A DNA stretch of 64,000 nucleotides, from contig CANNZV010002508.1 of assembly GCA_947561585.1 (NCBI GenBank), positions 1 to 64,000 on the forward strand, written 5' to 3'. The translations under genes and the position numbers were made by a program. This DNA is from Caprella mutica. Taxonomy: Eukaryota; Arthropoda; Malacostraca; Amphipoda; Caprellidae. Positions within the stretch are counted from its first letter, which is position 1; every line of letters starts with the position of its first letter. A model generated the notes under the pieces. That model ran no database searches. It was not told the DNA's origin and saw nothing but the letters and a program-made list of their open reading frames with translations. Shown in pieces: positions 1 to 12,239 of the stretch.

Positions 1-425
1 AGACCTTCTCACTGAGAGGACATTTCGTCTTCCCACTATTCGGCATTGTACCTGCAAGGAATAAAGAACTTTAGAAATGTGAAATGCAAACTCACAGACT
101 CACCAGGGGAAATACAATATGGTTATAACTGGTGGGTGGACGGTAACGAGCATTATAATAATAATTATGATTTATAATAAAGATTATAATCAATTTAATG
201 AAATTTATCTATTTAAGACTCATAATTATCTACTTTATGACTTATAGCTAATTAAAATAACTCACCATCAAAATCCGGGGAAATTGGAGGGGAAACTGCA
301 GACAAACCAGTCAGTAGGGCTGCTGATCATGGTAGTTGAACTGGATTCTGTAAATAATATTGACATTAGTTGATTTAATATGAAAAAAAATAATGAACAA
401 ATTAGAAAAGAAATAAAATAAGAAC
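1..425. other. AT-rich DNA, no gene seen
   Basis: Low-complexity AT-rich sequence. No open frame of note, no recognisable RNA gene and no clear transposon end. Confidence 0.5.
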
Positions 426-873
426 TTCAATGGCCCTACAATAATTGGCATTAATTACCTTAGTTAAAATCACTATCTTCTATGGCCCCACCATAATTAA
501 AATTACCCTAGTTACAGTCAATATCTTCAATGGCATTATGGCCCCACCATATTTAATTAGCATTAATTACACTAGTTAAAGTCACTTCTCTTCAATGGCC
601 CCACCATAATTGGCATTAATTACTAATTAGCTACCCTAGTTAACTGATAAAGTCACTATCTTCTATGGCCCCACCATAATTGGCATTAATTACCCTAGTT
701 AAAGTCACTACCTATCTTCTATGGCCCCACCATAATTGGCATTTATTAACCTAGTTAAAGTCACTAACTTCTATGGCCCCACCTTAATTGGCATTAATTT
801 CCCTAGTTAAAGTCACTACCTATCTTCTATGGCCCCACCATAATAGGCATCAATTACCTTAGTTAAAGTCTGG
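426..873. repeat. Minisatellite, about 8 units of 48-72 bp
   Basis: About eight head-to-tail units begin with CTTCTATGGCCCCACC or CTTCAATGGCCCCACC and end with CCTAGTTAAAGTCACTA. Starts lie near 426, 477, 526, 590, 660, 716, 768 and 824. Unit length varies through small insertions such as an extra CCTAT or a duplicated TTAATTACTAA. The last three to four units are the most alike, which suggests that growth was most recent on the right side. No coding content. Confidence 0.9.
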
Positions 874-891
874 TTCGTAACTTAGTGACTG

Positions 892-967
892 AGCATAGGA
901 AGCGTAAAATTGAAATAATTTTGGTACCTAGGTACCTAAATTCTTTCCATTTTACGCTTCCTATGCT
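892..967. repeat. Perfect 19-bp inverted repeat
   Basis: AGCATAGGAAGCGTAAAAT at 892-910 is exactly inverted at 949-967. The 38-bp spacer contains GGTACCTAGGTACC, itself a palindrome. It begins about 20 bases after the minisatellite. It could be the remains of a small inverted-repeat element. No target duplication was identified. Confidence 0.85.
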
Positions 968-3149
968 TGTTAATCTTATCACATACCTTAACAGTGCTTG
1001 TAGGAACACTTATAGTGCTTGTATAAACACTTTAGCTACTCAATTATTTACACTGGCTCTTATTTATAGCAAATTATTAGAAGAAACCACGAAGAAACAC
1101 TCAAGTCACTCATTCATTTCCTACATTGTTATTGTCAAAAATTACTAAATTACGGATTACGGAATATTAGGAGTTTGCACGAATTTACTTCGAATTTAAA
1201 AGGAAAATAGGTAATTGGCTCGTATAATTGAGCTAATTAAGTGATAAATAATACCATACAATCATTAATATCACATACTACACTTTAAAAGGTTTCAAAA
1301 GGAACAAACTAGGTAGTTTATTTTTTAAAAAGTTAGGCTCTCGGCTTTTCAAGGTCGATATTTATTTGAATTAATTAAAATAAAAACTATCTAAGAGTCC
1401 GAAAACGATCATTTTAAGTACAGAATCGGATTCAGAAAATTCCAAATAGCCTATATACATGTTTGAATTATCTCAAACGACTCATTTTAAAAATATTAAA
1501 TATATGGTATTTTAAAATTTCCATTTTTCGAAAACGACCTTCAATCGCTAATCTGACTACACAGTTCGATTCAGAATGCTCGATTTAGTAAGAATTGATA
1601 CATTTTGAACAATATCTGTTCGAAATTCGTAATAATATTCACATTTGTGTCAAAAACTTTTTTATTTAAATGAAATGACATTAAACTGAAGATATTCAAC
1701 TGTCCATAGTTTCTTTTTGAATCGTTCGAATTTTTTAAAATTCCATGTTCGGATAGATTTTTGCAGCGTAGATTAAGAATCCGTTATCCGTTTTTCAAGA
1801 ATTCAATCTGGTTTTTGAAATATTAGATGGTTTTCAAATATAGGTGTGGTTTCGACCACCTCCATTCGAATTCAAACTTTTATATAGAATTCTAGTGTAA
1901 TAGTGGAATATTTAATGCACATAATGCCGTTCGAAAAAAAACATACATTCGAAATTTACAGACCTTCGAATAATTGAATATCTCTTATCTTTCGAAATAA
2001 GCAAAAATTTCGAAAAAAACGCACGTATAAAATAAATTTTGATAAGGTTTATGAACATTATTTATTTAAAACATATTTCCAAAAAAAAGTTATTGAAAAA
2101 GTTACAAAGTCAAACGCGCAATCGACTTAGTGTACGAAAGCCAGTCTAGGAATGCGAAAATAGTATGGGAATAAAAGATGCGGATTAGTGAGTTCTTATA
2201 CGTGTTAAAAAAGATATTAATTTAAATGATAAACAAGAAAGTGATTTGAGATAAACAATTATGCATCTCAAGCACAAATCAGTTTCACTATCAAGGTTGA
2301 TCCTAGAAGGTTACCTTAACTTTTTGCGTTGACTAAATAAATAAGTAGAGAGAGGCGAGTTAGGATTTTCATCCGACGCGTCTTCGAACGCTGATCTCGA
2401 AACTTTTTCCCAAAAATTCGAAATCCGACCGGAAGTTGGTCAAAAGCCATGTTGAAATACAGGGTATATAGTCGACAATTTGAAATGAAAAACCGAATTA
2501 CGCAAAACTGTTAACAATGTGAATAATGTTATTATTATTTTCGAGTGTTCTAAAGCCCTACGAAGCGTTTAAGATTACCTAGAAGTTTGTATAATCAATA
2601 GATTCGGAGAAAAAAATTATTTAAAAAAAGCAATAATTTGGTCTATCAAATACCATGTCCCCGCATCATCTAGAGAGAGATATGAAGCATACTGTCATAT
2701 TAACTTTTTTTCTTTGCTTTACATTTTGATTTTGGTAGCTATTCATGACAGGTTAAAAATGAAATGAAAGCTAGCTACTTAGCTATCGATTTTTTCACTC
2801 TTATCAGTTTGTTTTCAGATTCTAGTAAGTTTTGTATAAGGACAACGTGATAAATATACTCTTTGAGATTAGATAAATGCAAATGGATTAGTTCTGTATT
2901 TAGCAACTAATTTTTTTGAATATTTTTGATACATCAAAACATAACAAACAACATTGTATTAAATATACCACCAATCTACCTTAAGAACTTATGATAATAG
3001 ATTTCTTGTACAAGCTATTATCATTGGTTCAGGGCCTGATGTCCTCGGGGATTCTCAATCCTGTAATAAAATTACCATTTATATTTCTCATAATTAGATG
3101 TAGCTAATAGATACAGGGTTCAAAAAAAATTATTATTGTTATAATTATT
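968..3149. other. AT-rich intergenic DNA, TTCGAA-rich patch
   Basis: No gene, RNA or transposon end was recognised. Between about 1330 and 2440 the motif TTCGAA and close variants recur many times. Two segments near 1400 and 1525 share the pattern AAAACGA...CAGTTCGATTCAGAA or CAGAATCGGATTCAGAA, so this may be a very old degenerate repeat. No function can be assigned. Confidence 0.4.
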
Positions 3150-3405
3150 AATTTCACTCACTGCTCTCATTTCACTCACTTCTCTCATTTCACTCACTGC
3201 TCTCATTTCACTCACTTCTCTCATTTCACTCACTTCTCTCATTTCACTCACTTTTCTCATTTCTCTCACTTTTCTCAATTCACTCACTTTTCTCATTTCA
3301 CTCACATCTCTCATTTCACTCACCTCTCTCATTTCGCTCACTTCTCTCATTTCGCTCACTTCTCTCATTTCGCTTACTTCTCTCAGCTCAATTCTCTTCT
3401 CTCAT
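3150..3405. repeat. 18-bp minisatellite (pyrimidine-rich)
   Basis: About 14 copies of ATTTCACTCACTTCTCTC with variants (CTGCTCTC, CTTTTCTC, CATCTCTC, TTTCGCTC). The unit is a multiple of three without stops on the minus strand, so an 82-codon frame with repeated MREVSE runs through it. That frame is an artefact of the array and not a gene. Confidence 0.92.
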
Positions 3406-3536
3406 TTCACTACTTTCATGATCTCATACCCTCCCATTACTAATATAATGGTATTAGTGCAGAGCTTCCTATGTGTGATATCTAGGGCCAATGGAATTTA
3501 ATTTTTTTATTGAACTTCAATTTCATTAAATTAAAC

Positions 3537-3705
3537 TTGAACTATTTTAAATTAAAGTTAAACTATTTTAAATATAACTTTACTTATTTTAAATATAACT
3601 TGACATATTTTAAATATAACTTGACTTATTTTAAATATAACTTGACTTATTTTAAATATAACTTGACTTATTTTAAATATAACTTGACTTATTTTAAATT
3701 AATGT
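3537..3705. repeat. 21-bp minisatellite
   Basis: About seven to eight copies of TTTTAAATATAACTTGACTTA. The first copies have diverged (AATTAAAGTTAAAC) and the central ones are nearly identical. An open frame of 107 codons crosses it only because 21 is divisible by three. Confidence 0.9.
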
Positions 3706-4679
3706 TTAAAAGTTGTAAATCAACCATCCAAAAAGATAGTTATTTGTGCAACTCGGTTTTCAAAAAAACTTATTTATTTGTGACCCGAGTGTTCCTGAAA
3801 TTTGCAAAGTATCCTATATGTAACTTCGCTTAGAAAACCCATTTCATTCCTGTAACTTTTTGGCTTTGGTTTTCGAAAAAAGGTAATTTGCAATGTTTTA
3901 CAATTTTTTTATAAATTTCAAAAGATGAGAATTTTATAATTGAGTATGTTTGTTCGTTCATATATACATAGTACATACCTATTCAAATACAGTGTTTTGA
4001 AATGAATATCTAGATAGGAAAAATGTTATGATATATGAAAAATATTAGTAACAAATACATATTTAGGTACTTGGATTCTTTAAATGGATCTTGGAATCAG
4101 CTTTGTTGTTGTTTTGAATTTGTCGGATTTAGTTAACCTATCGAACATGGGGGCTTTTTCTTTGCTTGAAATTCATAAGTGTAGTAGAAAGAATGGAAAC
4201 AAATCTTAAATTACATATTATAATAAAACTATAGAATCAAATTTGAAATGGTTTGCAGTTTTATAACCAGTAACATTAGTTCTAATGAATAGATAAATTA
4301 AAAAAATTAGTGGAGGGGACCTTTAAGGTTGACCTGTAACAATAAGGTACAGTGTTATAATTGAAGAAAATGTTAAAGATATTACAATAACTTTGTTCAA
4401 AAATACTATGAGCAAATTTACTCCTCAGCTAAAATTGAGTAAATACATTGGAATGACGCTGAGGCCTAGAGTTCTACAAAGAATATATGAGGGGTGTTAA
4501 TTACTAACATCATCATCATCACTTCACTCTCGTATGGTACTTGGAATTATAAAATATATAGCTAACTACTTTTCTGTTATTAGTACGAATATAAATGTCA
4601 CTTATATTCTTCTTAAATAAATGATAAAAGAGATTGTTAACTGTTCATTAATCTTTCTAACCATTATCTACAGCTATAA
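3706..4679. other. AT-rich DNA, nothing recognised
   Basis: No open frame with coding character, no inverted termini and no tandem array beyond a short CAT run near 4508. Confidence 0.4.
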
Positions 4680-4900
4680 ACTTATACAGGCAGCCTCGCT
4701 TTAAGTACAACTCACTTTAACAAAATTGTTTCTTATGTCGAGTCATGTTTCGAAATAAGAACCGTTCGTAGACATAGAAAACGGAGACAATTTTTAGTGA
4801 ATTGTTCACGGTAACTAAAACAAATCAACTTATAATCCAGAGAAGGTTATTAGAAGCAATTGGTTCAGAAATTCTACATGTCCCATTTTAGGGTTAGTTC
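4680..4900. mobile_element. Relic related to the interior of the 35.6-kb word-array element
   Basis: This segment runs from TATACAGGCAGCCTCGCTTT to GGTTATTAGAAGCAATTGG. It matches 35908-36095 in order: TATACAGGCAGGCC, a cytosine-containing TGTCTCGAAGTTATT region, then GGTTATTAGAAGCAATATTGGTACAGAAATT. Identity by eye is moderate and broken by indels. No word arrays flank this copy, so it may be a decayed element without ends, or an independent element that also lies inside the 35.6-kb one. Confidence 0.55.
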
Positions 4901-7059
4901 CGTGTTATTACACAGTTACATTTTTTCGAACACGTGGAAATCTTTATATAGTAATTATTATTATGAGGTTATTTAAACTCAACGTTGAAGGTTTTATCAG
5001 TTTTCAAGCTTTCGAATAGAAAGATTTCTATTCATCATCAGGAGAAAGGTGGAAAAGTAATTATTATTTAACTTTTATTTCAATTGGTTACCATGATATA
5101 CCAATTAGAATAGAAGTTAAATAAAAATTATATTTAAAATTGCTGTTAATTAATTAAAAGTAGCACAATAATTATAGAAGTCGAAGTATCTATTAATTAC
5201 TCACCTATATACTGAGTGAGAGTTAAGCTATGGATAGATTTGAAAACATTCAATAAATGCACGACTTTAAACTTTTTCGTCACAGTCACAAACCATGGAA
5301 GATTGTATATTATTAATGATATGTAGGGATGTGACATTGTGCATATTGCACATATGCAGTCCTCAGCATATATTTCAAGAACATATAATATGCACGTGTG
5401 CATATATGCTAACCGAGAAATATACACTTCTTGGTCATTTTTTAACAAGTAAATGTCTAATCTATGCCATTTTCTTCTGGACCCCTGCATAGAAACTATT
5501 TTGACTGTGGACCCAAGTAAATTCTATCAAACTAACAATTCAAATTTGAAAAGGTTGTAGGTGGAATATTGGAACTACAAATGTATTAATAAATATGACA
5601 CTTGGTATTTAGTAAATACTAGTATTTATTGATAAATAAATGAATATGTACAATTATTTGAGAGAATTGTACTTCTCAAGAAAAATAAAAACTTATAGCA
5701 CGTATATATGTATATAATTTAATTAAGTAATTAAACACGAAACGGTTTAAACTTACCATTTAATAACTTAGTGTCGCTGCTTATCCTTTAAAGGTCCTCT
5801 CCAGGTTCCGGGAAAAAAATGAGTTTATAACATTATATTATAGAACTGAAGTCTACGATCATTATTCTGCAAACCGCATACAATTCGGTTCAGCATATAT
5901 TTCATAATTTGTTTTTCAATACTCTGTGAGCAACAATTGAGCGAATCACTAATCTGCTGCTCAAGAAGATTGTACACTCTTTGTTTTAATTATAAATTTG
6001 AATTTTATGAACAAACCATGCGTTTTCGGCCTTTATTTAAATTATTTTAGATATTAATTGTTTCCAAAAGTATATAAACGTTTCTATTATAAGCTTATTC
6101 AATTGTATACCTCTACAAGAATATTAATACCCTATCGTTTTCTGACTTGTTGGAAAGTCTTTATCATCTTCACGACGTTTCTGAAACTCTTTCCTAACTG
6201 CTCTAAGTTTACAGGAAATTCCTTAACACCTTTCACACGAGTTATTTCCACATATCACTGCATGAAGAAAATGTCCAATCACAGCGGACATACAAAACAC
6301 TTACTTTTATTCAGACGTGACGTTTTAAAAGCTGTGCATACATTATACATACAATGCCCAGCGTCTGATTTCTAAAAACTCAGCATATACTAAAAGCTGA
6401 AGGTTCATCTTTCAATTGTGTTCAACGTAGTCTTTCACATTTGGATGTAATTATGCCGCTAACTAGATTAACACAGACCAGTTAAGTAGATTTTACAAAG
6501 CTACATGGATTTGAGAAATCTCCAGAGATATGTATGCATTCAATTAATTGGTATTGTTCATTTGGCTGTAGAACATTACGTGAACGAAATTCTTCATTCT
6601 GCATTTAACAATAATAACTTTGTCCAGAAAATAGATAAGAGTACGTTAAAAAAACTTAATTTCTTTCTTCAATTTATGCTTCAATAATTAATTTGACTTC
6701 AACGATACAGATAACTCATTTCATCCTACTACTGCTTTATAAAAGAAAATTGCCTCTGATAAACTGTTTTACTGTGCCTAGGAATATTTAATTTATTATT
6801 AACGGAAAATCGGGTCGAGTGATTGTGGGCAAGAACTAATTCTAAAACTTTTTCATTGAAATACAGAAAACGATTAGCATTGATTAAATATTTGTGATAT
6901 TTACTAAGTATGCTCAACTTATGAACATTGGGAAAAGAGAGTAGTAATGAATAGCGGTCGTCAGTTTCACCCATAGCTTAACTCTCATTCAGTATAGATG
7001 ATACTTTTATTTATATAATTGTTCTACAATATACGAATAGTAATTTATATACTGAAATA
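4901..7059. other. AT-rich DNA with a small palindrome at 5064-5125
   Basis: No gene recognised. At 5064-5125 TTAACTTTTATTTCAATTGG is mirrored by CCAATTAGAATAGAAGTTAA (one mismatch) around a 12-bp spacer. At 5337-5410 ATATGCAC-type motifs form a loose alternating palindrome. Open frames at 6058-6375 and 6505-6687 match no family I know and have AT-driven composition. Confidence 0.4.
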
Positions 7060-7140
7060 TGATAGGCAGTAGGTGAAGCTCCAAGTTATTGGTTGGTTCT
7101 ATATTTTCTATACCAAAAATTTGGAACCGTGCGATAAAAT
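7060..7140. mobile_element. Fragment related to the interior of the 45.5-kb word-array element
   Basis: TAGGCAGTAGGTGAAGCTCC followed by AAGTTATTGGTTGGTTC lines up with 46025-46065 (TAGGCAGTAGAGCAAGCTCC, then AAGTTCTCGGACTGAACC). Only about 80 bp can be aligned by eye. No word array lies beside it. Confidence 0.4.
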
Positions 7141-8142
7141 TTTGAAGCCTCCAAGACACAGAATCTAAGACCTAGTAGTTGGAAGAGTATAACCCTCGCG
7201 CTATCCAATGATAGATAACGTAAACCGATTATAGTAGCTAGTGATTGTACTGCAATTATTTCATTTTACTCTGAAAATAACTAGTCCTTCATTATTATAT
7301 CATTAATCATATTTAATTAACAAATTAAATAAATCTTGAGCTAGTTCTAGCAGTGAGAAGGAGATGGAGGAAGCTAATCGTATCTAAGTATGTCAATATT
7401 GAATTCTATGAATAAAACAACTACCGTTAACAACTAAAATACTATTCTATTTTGCTTCAAGATTAATGGGAGAAACATATTGAAATTTTTTAATTATACT
7501 TAATTAGGAGGATCAATAAAATTATTCATGTGACTACTGAATTAAATGTTTTTAAATAAGATTTACATGATATTAGACTGAACAAAAAATGAATTTATCT
7601 AATTTTGGATCTAACTATGGTATAAATAAGGAAAATGAACAATAGCTACCTGAGAAAGATACAATAATTTTAGGCCGTAAATAGGAAATTTCCATTGGTA
7701 ATTGATAATATTCTTATAAAATTTACATACAGCTGGTTGGACTCGTTTTCAATTCTACAGTAAAAATAACTCATAATTTAATTATACTGAAAATTATTTT
7801 GGAGACGAATCCACGGATAAATTATACTTCTTTTCATAAAATAATTTTATTGTTTTCAAGTATTCGCTTTCAAAATAATTATTTGAATAATGAAATTTAT
7901 TTAAAAGAGTTTGTCTTCAACAGAATAGAAACGAGACCAACTATGAATGAAATTTCAAAAGGATTACAATATTAATTAAGGCTTACAGCTATATGAAATT
8001 ATCAAACTTCACACATTGAGACTGAAGGGAAAGTACTAATATCTAAATAATACTAGGAATGTACAGTTACTTATCCAACTAAAACTCAATTAATCATCGA
8101 TTTAGCATATTAGCTAATCATCGGCACTGTAAAGTAACTGTA
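7141..8142. other. AT-rich DNA, nothing recognised
   Basis: No coding frame, RNA gene or repeat structure that I could support. Confidence 0.4.
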
Positions 8143-8678
8143 CAGGGTGATTAAAAAAAAAAGGAACCGGGTTTTTATGGATGAAAATATTTTCCGAATT
8201 ATAAGTCACTTTTTAATGCTTTATTGCATCTTGAAGATAAAATTTGTCTCTATTTATTGATAAATTCATTTCAATTTGTGACTTCAAACAATGGAGTGAC
8301 ATCAATTACAATAAAGTTGGTCAAAAATCTAATCGCGCAGAGAAAAAATAGTTTATAAAATAGAACAAATCTCTTTTCAATATTCCTTTCAAAAAATAAT
8401 AAAATGCATGAACACAAAAAAATTTTAGACCATTAACAAATTCCAAAACAAATTATTGCATCATTAATTTTAATCTCCATGTCCTTCCGGCATTCAATTA
8501 AGAATTAGGCATGCGCAGAGAGAAGTTATTAGTGAGGGTTGAATTGTGCGGAAACAGTGTTATTATTGGACCCACTTTTTGGATGGGAAATCTGAACGGA
8601 TAAAAATATTTAGATATGCTTAATGATTTAAAAAATATTATCATTCAAAAACCCGGTTGCCTTTTTTTAATCACCCTG
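8143..8678. mobile_element. 536-bp MITE with CAGGGTGATT ends, TA-flanked
   Basis: The left end CAGGGTGATTAAAAAAAAAA is followed by GGAACCGGGTTTTT. The right end is the inverse, AAAACCCGGTTGCC followed by TTTTTTTAATCACCCTG. Both sides carry TA (8141-8142 and 8679-8680), the target duplication of the Tc1/mariner superfamily. Terminal repeats are about 35 bp, extending less well to about 60 bp. The interior has no convincing transposase frame, so this is a non-autonomous relic. Assignment to Tc1/mariner rests on the TA and end type only. Confidence 0.8.
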
Positions 8679-9289
8679 TATAATGGCGTACGTGACAATA
8701 CTGTATAATAACAGACCAAACTTTCCTCTTTTTGTTCAGAAAGATGCTTTTTCTCTACAAATAATGAGAGAAAGAGTTGAAGGTAGGTTCTGCCAGATGA
8801 AGGAGGAGAAACTGAATTTTCCATTTCTTCTCAAGCTCTCTCAATGAAAACACCTGAAACATATAGTATTCTTGTATTAGTGTCAAATCAGGTATATTTA
8901 CATAATATTGTAAAATATCAATAATCTAAGACCATCACCATCAATTTGCAAATATAGTATAACAATAGCAGATATTTCTGATCGTTTAATTATTCTTAAG
9001 CAATTGTTAAAGCCCCTAACAACTTGATCATTGTAAAACCCTCAATTGTATAGCTAACTAATAAAAGTGAGTTCAACTGTATATTTACCTTCCACAGCAA
9101 ATATGGCACACATTTTTACACTTCTATACACTAGACCCCTCACATCCCCTACACTACATGTGAACTGAGAGGAGGACACCACGCACACTACACACCACTC
9201 CCTCCACACACCTCTACACCACTCTCCCTCCCACACTTCTCTTCACAAACACATACACACCACTTTCACACAAAGAGCTCTAGCCTCCT
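8679..9289. other. AT-rich DNA passing into a CAC-rich stretch
   Basis: From about 9165 to 9290 the plus strand is rich in CACAC and CTCC motifs, a simple-sequence composition. It directly precedes the retrotransposon fragment and may be its 5' junction. No gene. Confidence 0.4.
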
Positions 9290-9690
9290 CACTTCCTAAC
9301 AAACTCCTTGGGTCTAGGCCTCCAGCCATCGACGATAGTGAGTCGGCCATGTCTCGCCGTGATAGAGTTACCCTATCACGTCTGAGATGTGGCCACCATC
9401 CTTCCCTTCCTTACTACACGCACAGGATTGAGAGATCGGTGCGACTTCTGTGAAGCCGATCAGGGCACGATCTCTCACATTCTCACACTATGTCCGTCAC
9501 TACACCAACACAGGACTACACACAACATTCACTCACTGGAGCACCTTTGGACCCATCCTCAGGCATTTATTAACTTCCTGAGTGAAGAGGGTTTTCCTTA
9601 GTCCCACACAGTGCCTCGGGTGGCTGAAACCCGGGGCGCCCCTGGCCGCCCCGGCGAGGATGTTGGGGAGGTTAAACAACAACAACAAAA
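9290..9690 (+). pseudogene. 3' end of a non-LTR retrotransposon, frameshifted
   Basis: The end of a LINE-type ORF2 is present. One frame (about 9310-9420) reads RVTLSRLRCGHHPSLPYY. The reading then shifts by one base near 9420 and continues CDFCEADQGTISHILTLCP to a stop at 9601. A leucine-rich RLRCGH segment followed by Cys-X2-Cys and a His/Cys pair is the usual C-terminus of Jockey, R1 and I-type elements after the reverse transcriptase, in the zinc-knuckle-like position. After the stop comes a GC-rich 3' untranslated segment (GCGCCCCTGGCCGCCCCGGC) and a tail of AAC repeats at 9676-9694. No reverse transcriptase motif is present, so the copy is 5'-truncated, as is usual for target-primed insertions. 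Its high GC content contrasts with the surroundings. The clade cannot be fixed from this piece. Confidence 0.8.
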
Positions 9691-10703
9691 ACAATGCCAT
9701 CTTTCAAACCAGGCAATTGCTCAATCTAAAAGAAATTATAGGTAGTTAGAATAGGGATTCATATAAATATTTGCTAGATAATAGATAATTTAATATCAAT
9801 TTATGCTGAAATATGACTAAATATCCACTAAAATTTAGAACACATTGAATTATAAATTGAGCTCACCTTGTGGTACGAAACAACTTCACTGGACTCGGGC
9901 ATGGGCTGAGACAGTGGATGTTCTGAAGCATGAAAAATTAAAAATAGTTTTTTTACATCCAGAAAGCATCACTGCCTTCACAAAGAAACTAGAGCAGTTT
10001 TTGGCTTATCTGAAACTAAAATTAACATTCCACTTGCCTCATTCATAACATTCGCAGATTTTTTTGTACTGAAATGTGAAAAGAAATATAAATATATAAT
10101 ATAGATATAGAGTAGCTATAGCTAGTTAATTTAGAACAGACAATCTTTTAAAATGAAATCTGCAGAGCAAAGAAAGAGTTCAATGCCTCTCCATATGCTA
10201 TATGCAGTATGTTTTGTAATAATTTTTATTAAACAATAGTACTAACAAAAACTTATGAAATTATATTATTTCAATCAGAATTAGTATAACTAAAAAAGTT
10301 AGCTTGATGATGTAGCTATCAATATAGGCAGGAACTAATAGATTCTTCACTAAACTAAGATCTACAATAATTACAAATCAAACTTGATGGGAAAATAAAT
10401 GCAAGCACACTCATAAATTAATTAATTTAATCTTCATAAATTTACAGATTGTATGTATCCAAAATTAGTTCCTGTGAGTAACTTTAATAATATATACCCA
10501 TTTAAATAACCTATTTTGGAAGTTCTGATCAGATTGTTGTCATAAATATGTATAGTTACAAAGTATTGAAAAAGTAATTGTATTGCATAAATCAACATAT
10601 TAAATAGTTACATCTTATGAAATTGTATTCAAATAATCCTGTTCTCAACTTCTCTCCACATTTGTTCAATCATAAATGGGAACTTTATTTTTAGCTTCCA
10701 TAT
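9691..10703. other. AT-rich DNA, nothing recognised
   Basis: No gene, RNA or repeat structure that I could support. The frame at 9845-10048 matches no known family. Confidence 0.4.
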
Positions 10704-11114
10704 GGGATCTTTTCTGAAATCGACCAACAACTTCAAAATATAAGAAAAAAATAAAAAATCTTTATATATGATGCCAATGATATTTAGAGTAATTTAAATA
10801 TAAAGTAATTTATTTCATATATCATATGTAATGGTAATTCATTACATAGATATATGTCATATTATTAATTACAAATTATTACTTAATCTTTCTTATAAGG
10901 TAATTTATTAATTAGCTATTTGTATTTGTTTTATAAAGAAAATTTATTCCATATGTCATATCTTCTTCTTCAGTTGTTTCAAAAACTGATCTTAATTCTT
11001 AACAATGACATGGTTGAGACAGGCTTATAAATGCTTGGAAAATAAATAAAATGGTTATTTATCTAACTACTCTGAACTTTGTATCATGGTTGGTCAATTT
11101 CAGAAAAGATCCTC
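10704..11114. mobile_element. About 410-bp MITE with GGGATCTTTTCTGAAAT ends
   Basis: GGATCTTTTCTGAAATCGAC followed by CAAC near 10705 is mirrored by GTTGGTCAATTTCAGAAAAG followed by ATCC near 11087-11112. The repeats are about 25 bp with one mismatch. The interior is AT-rich without coding potential. No target duplication could be settled because the outermost bases differ (TATGGGATC against TATAGGGAGGATC). Confidence 0.65.
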
Positions 11115-11157
11115 CCTATAAAAGAGCAAAATAACATTATGATTACACTACATTTTT

Positions 11158-11260
11158 TTGAGATATAGCAGATTTAATTTTCGGGTCGGCCGGCCGTTGG
11201 TTAAGTTAGAGGGGTCTGGGGAGGTTCATTTGCAGTTTATTACTGATAAAATATTACAAA
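11158..11260. repeat. GC-rich diverged repeat, copy 1
   Basis: The segment TCGGCCGGCCGTTGGTTAAG through GAGGTTCATTTGCAGTTTA resembles 11645-11740 (GGCAGGTTAGGTTAC, CTTGGAAG, ACATTTACAGTTTACC), and both end in a run before GGGG(A/T)TGTG. It appears to be an old dispersed repeat associated with the hairpin family described at 11743. Function unknown. Confidence 0.4.
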
Positions 11261-11644
11261 ATATGTATAACGGGGAATGTCCAAACTCTCTACCACTCTT
11301 TAAGTCAAATGCAACACAACTAACATTTTCATTCACATATTTCTCTCTCCACTTTAGCATCAAACATCATTTTGAACAATTCATTTTCATCATCCCTCAC
11401 ATAATTTAACTTCACCTTCATATCTCTTGCTATCATAATTGAAAACCTAACATCACCAAACTTCTGAAGACTTTCCAGAGTTAGTCATAGGTAAATTTGT
11501 ACATTAAGCCAAGTAGTCCAACCCCAATTTCTGATATTTTGACTCTTTATATGGATAAGAAAGATGAGCTAGTCTAAAATATGTTTTTCAAGAATACCAT
11601 TCATCATGGAAATGCTTTATTTCAAGAGACATAGAGCAATTAAG

Positions 11645-11830
11645 TTTCCGGCAGGTTAGGTTACTTTGGTGGATCTTGGAAGATAGTAGCTAGGTACATT
11701 TACAGTTTACCTCATATTATATAACCTCAAATATAGTAAATAGGGGTGTGTGCTGCCTCTAGAAACCCCTTGCCAGGTCATTAGGATGTGTGTAGGTAGT
11801 AGTAGTACAACAATTAGCAGATACAGCTAA
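11645..11830 (-). mobile_element. Diverged copy of the 'TAATGACCTGGCAGG' hairpin family
   Basis: On the minus strand this reads CTAATGACCTGGCAAGGGG, then GGCAGCACACACCCC, matching the hairpin block of 15563-15602 (TTAATGACCTGGCAGGGGGG, GGCGGCACGCCCCCC). The hairpin stem has partly decayed. The 11645-11740 part matches 11158-11260. Confidence 0.5.
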
Positions 11831-12033
11831 CTAGGTTAAACAGTTTCATGTGAAAAAAGTAAAAAGGGCAGAAAATTTAAAGATACAGCTAGCGTAATTA
11901 ATTTTAACCCTATGATGTTATTCCTAACAAAAACTCTATTGCACTATATCTCAAAAAGAAGTGGTATTATTGAAAAAACTGCTTTAAATTACTAAGTCAT
12001 AGTATGATATTTCTCCAGACAACTTCAACAGAT

Positions 12034-12195
12034 TCTAAAAGCTGAGCGGCGCACCACATTAGCGAGTATTACAACACGGCGCACTAATGAACTTTCAATT
12101 AATGGTCTCAACATAAAAGAGTGGTACGTAGTTTGTTGTACTGCACACTTCATCATTGTTTAATGACCTGGCAGGAGGATATGAGGGGTTATGAA
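12034..12195 (+). mobile_element. Partial copy of the 15401-15900 element
   Basis: TCTAAAAGCTGAGCGGCGCA at 12034 is identical to the left end at 15401. It then shares ACGGCGCACTAATG, CAACATAAAAGAGTGG, CTGCACACTTCATCATTG and TTTAATGACCTGGCAGG with 15450-15580. The inverted right end is absent, so this is a truncated or solo left half. Confidence 0.75.
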
Positions 12196-12239
12196 CATTA
12201 TTTAACTAGTTAGGTACCAGGTTTCAGAGGATGGCAAAC

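Noticed and set aside
3120..3368. 82-codon frame of repeated MREVSE
   Set aside because: Lies wholly in an 18-bp minisatellite; no flanking coding sequence.
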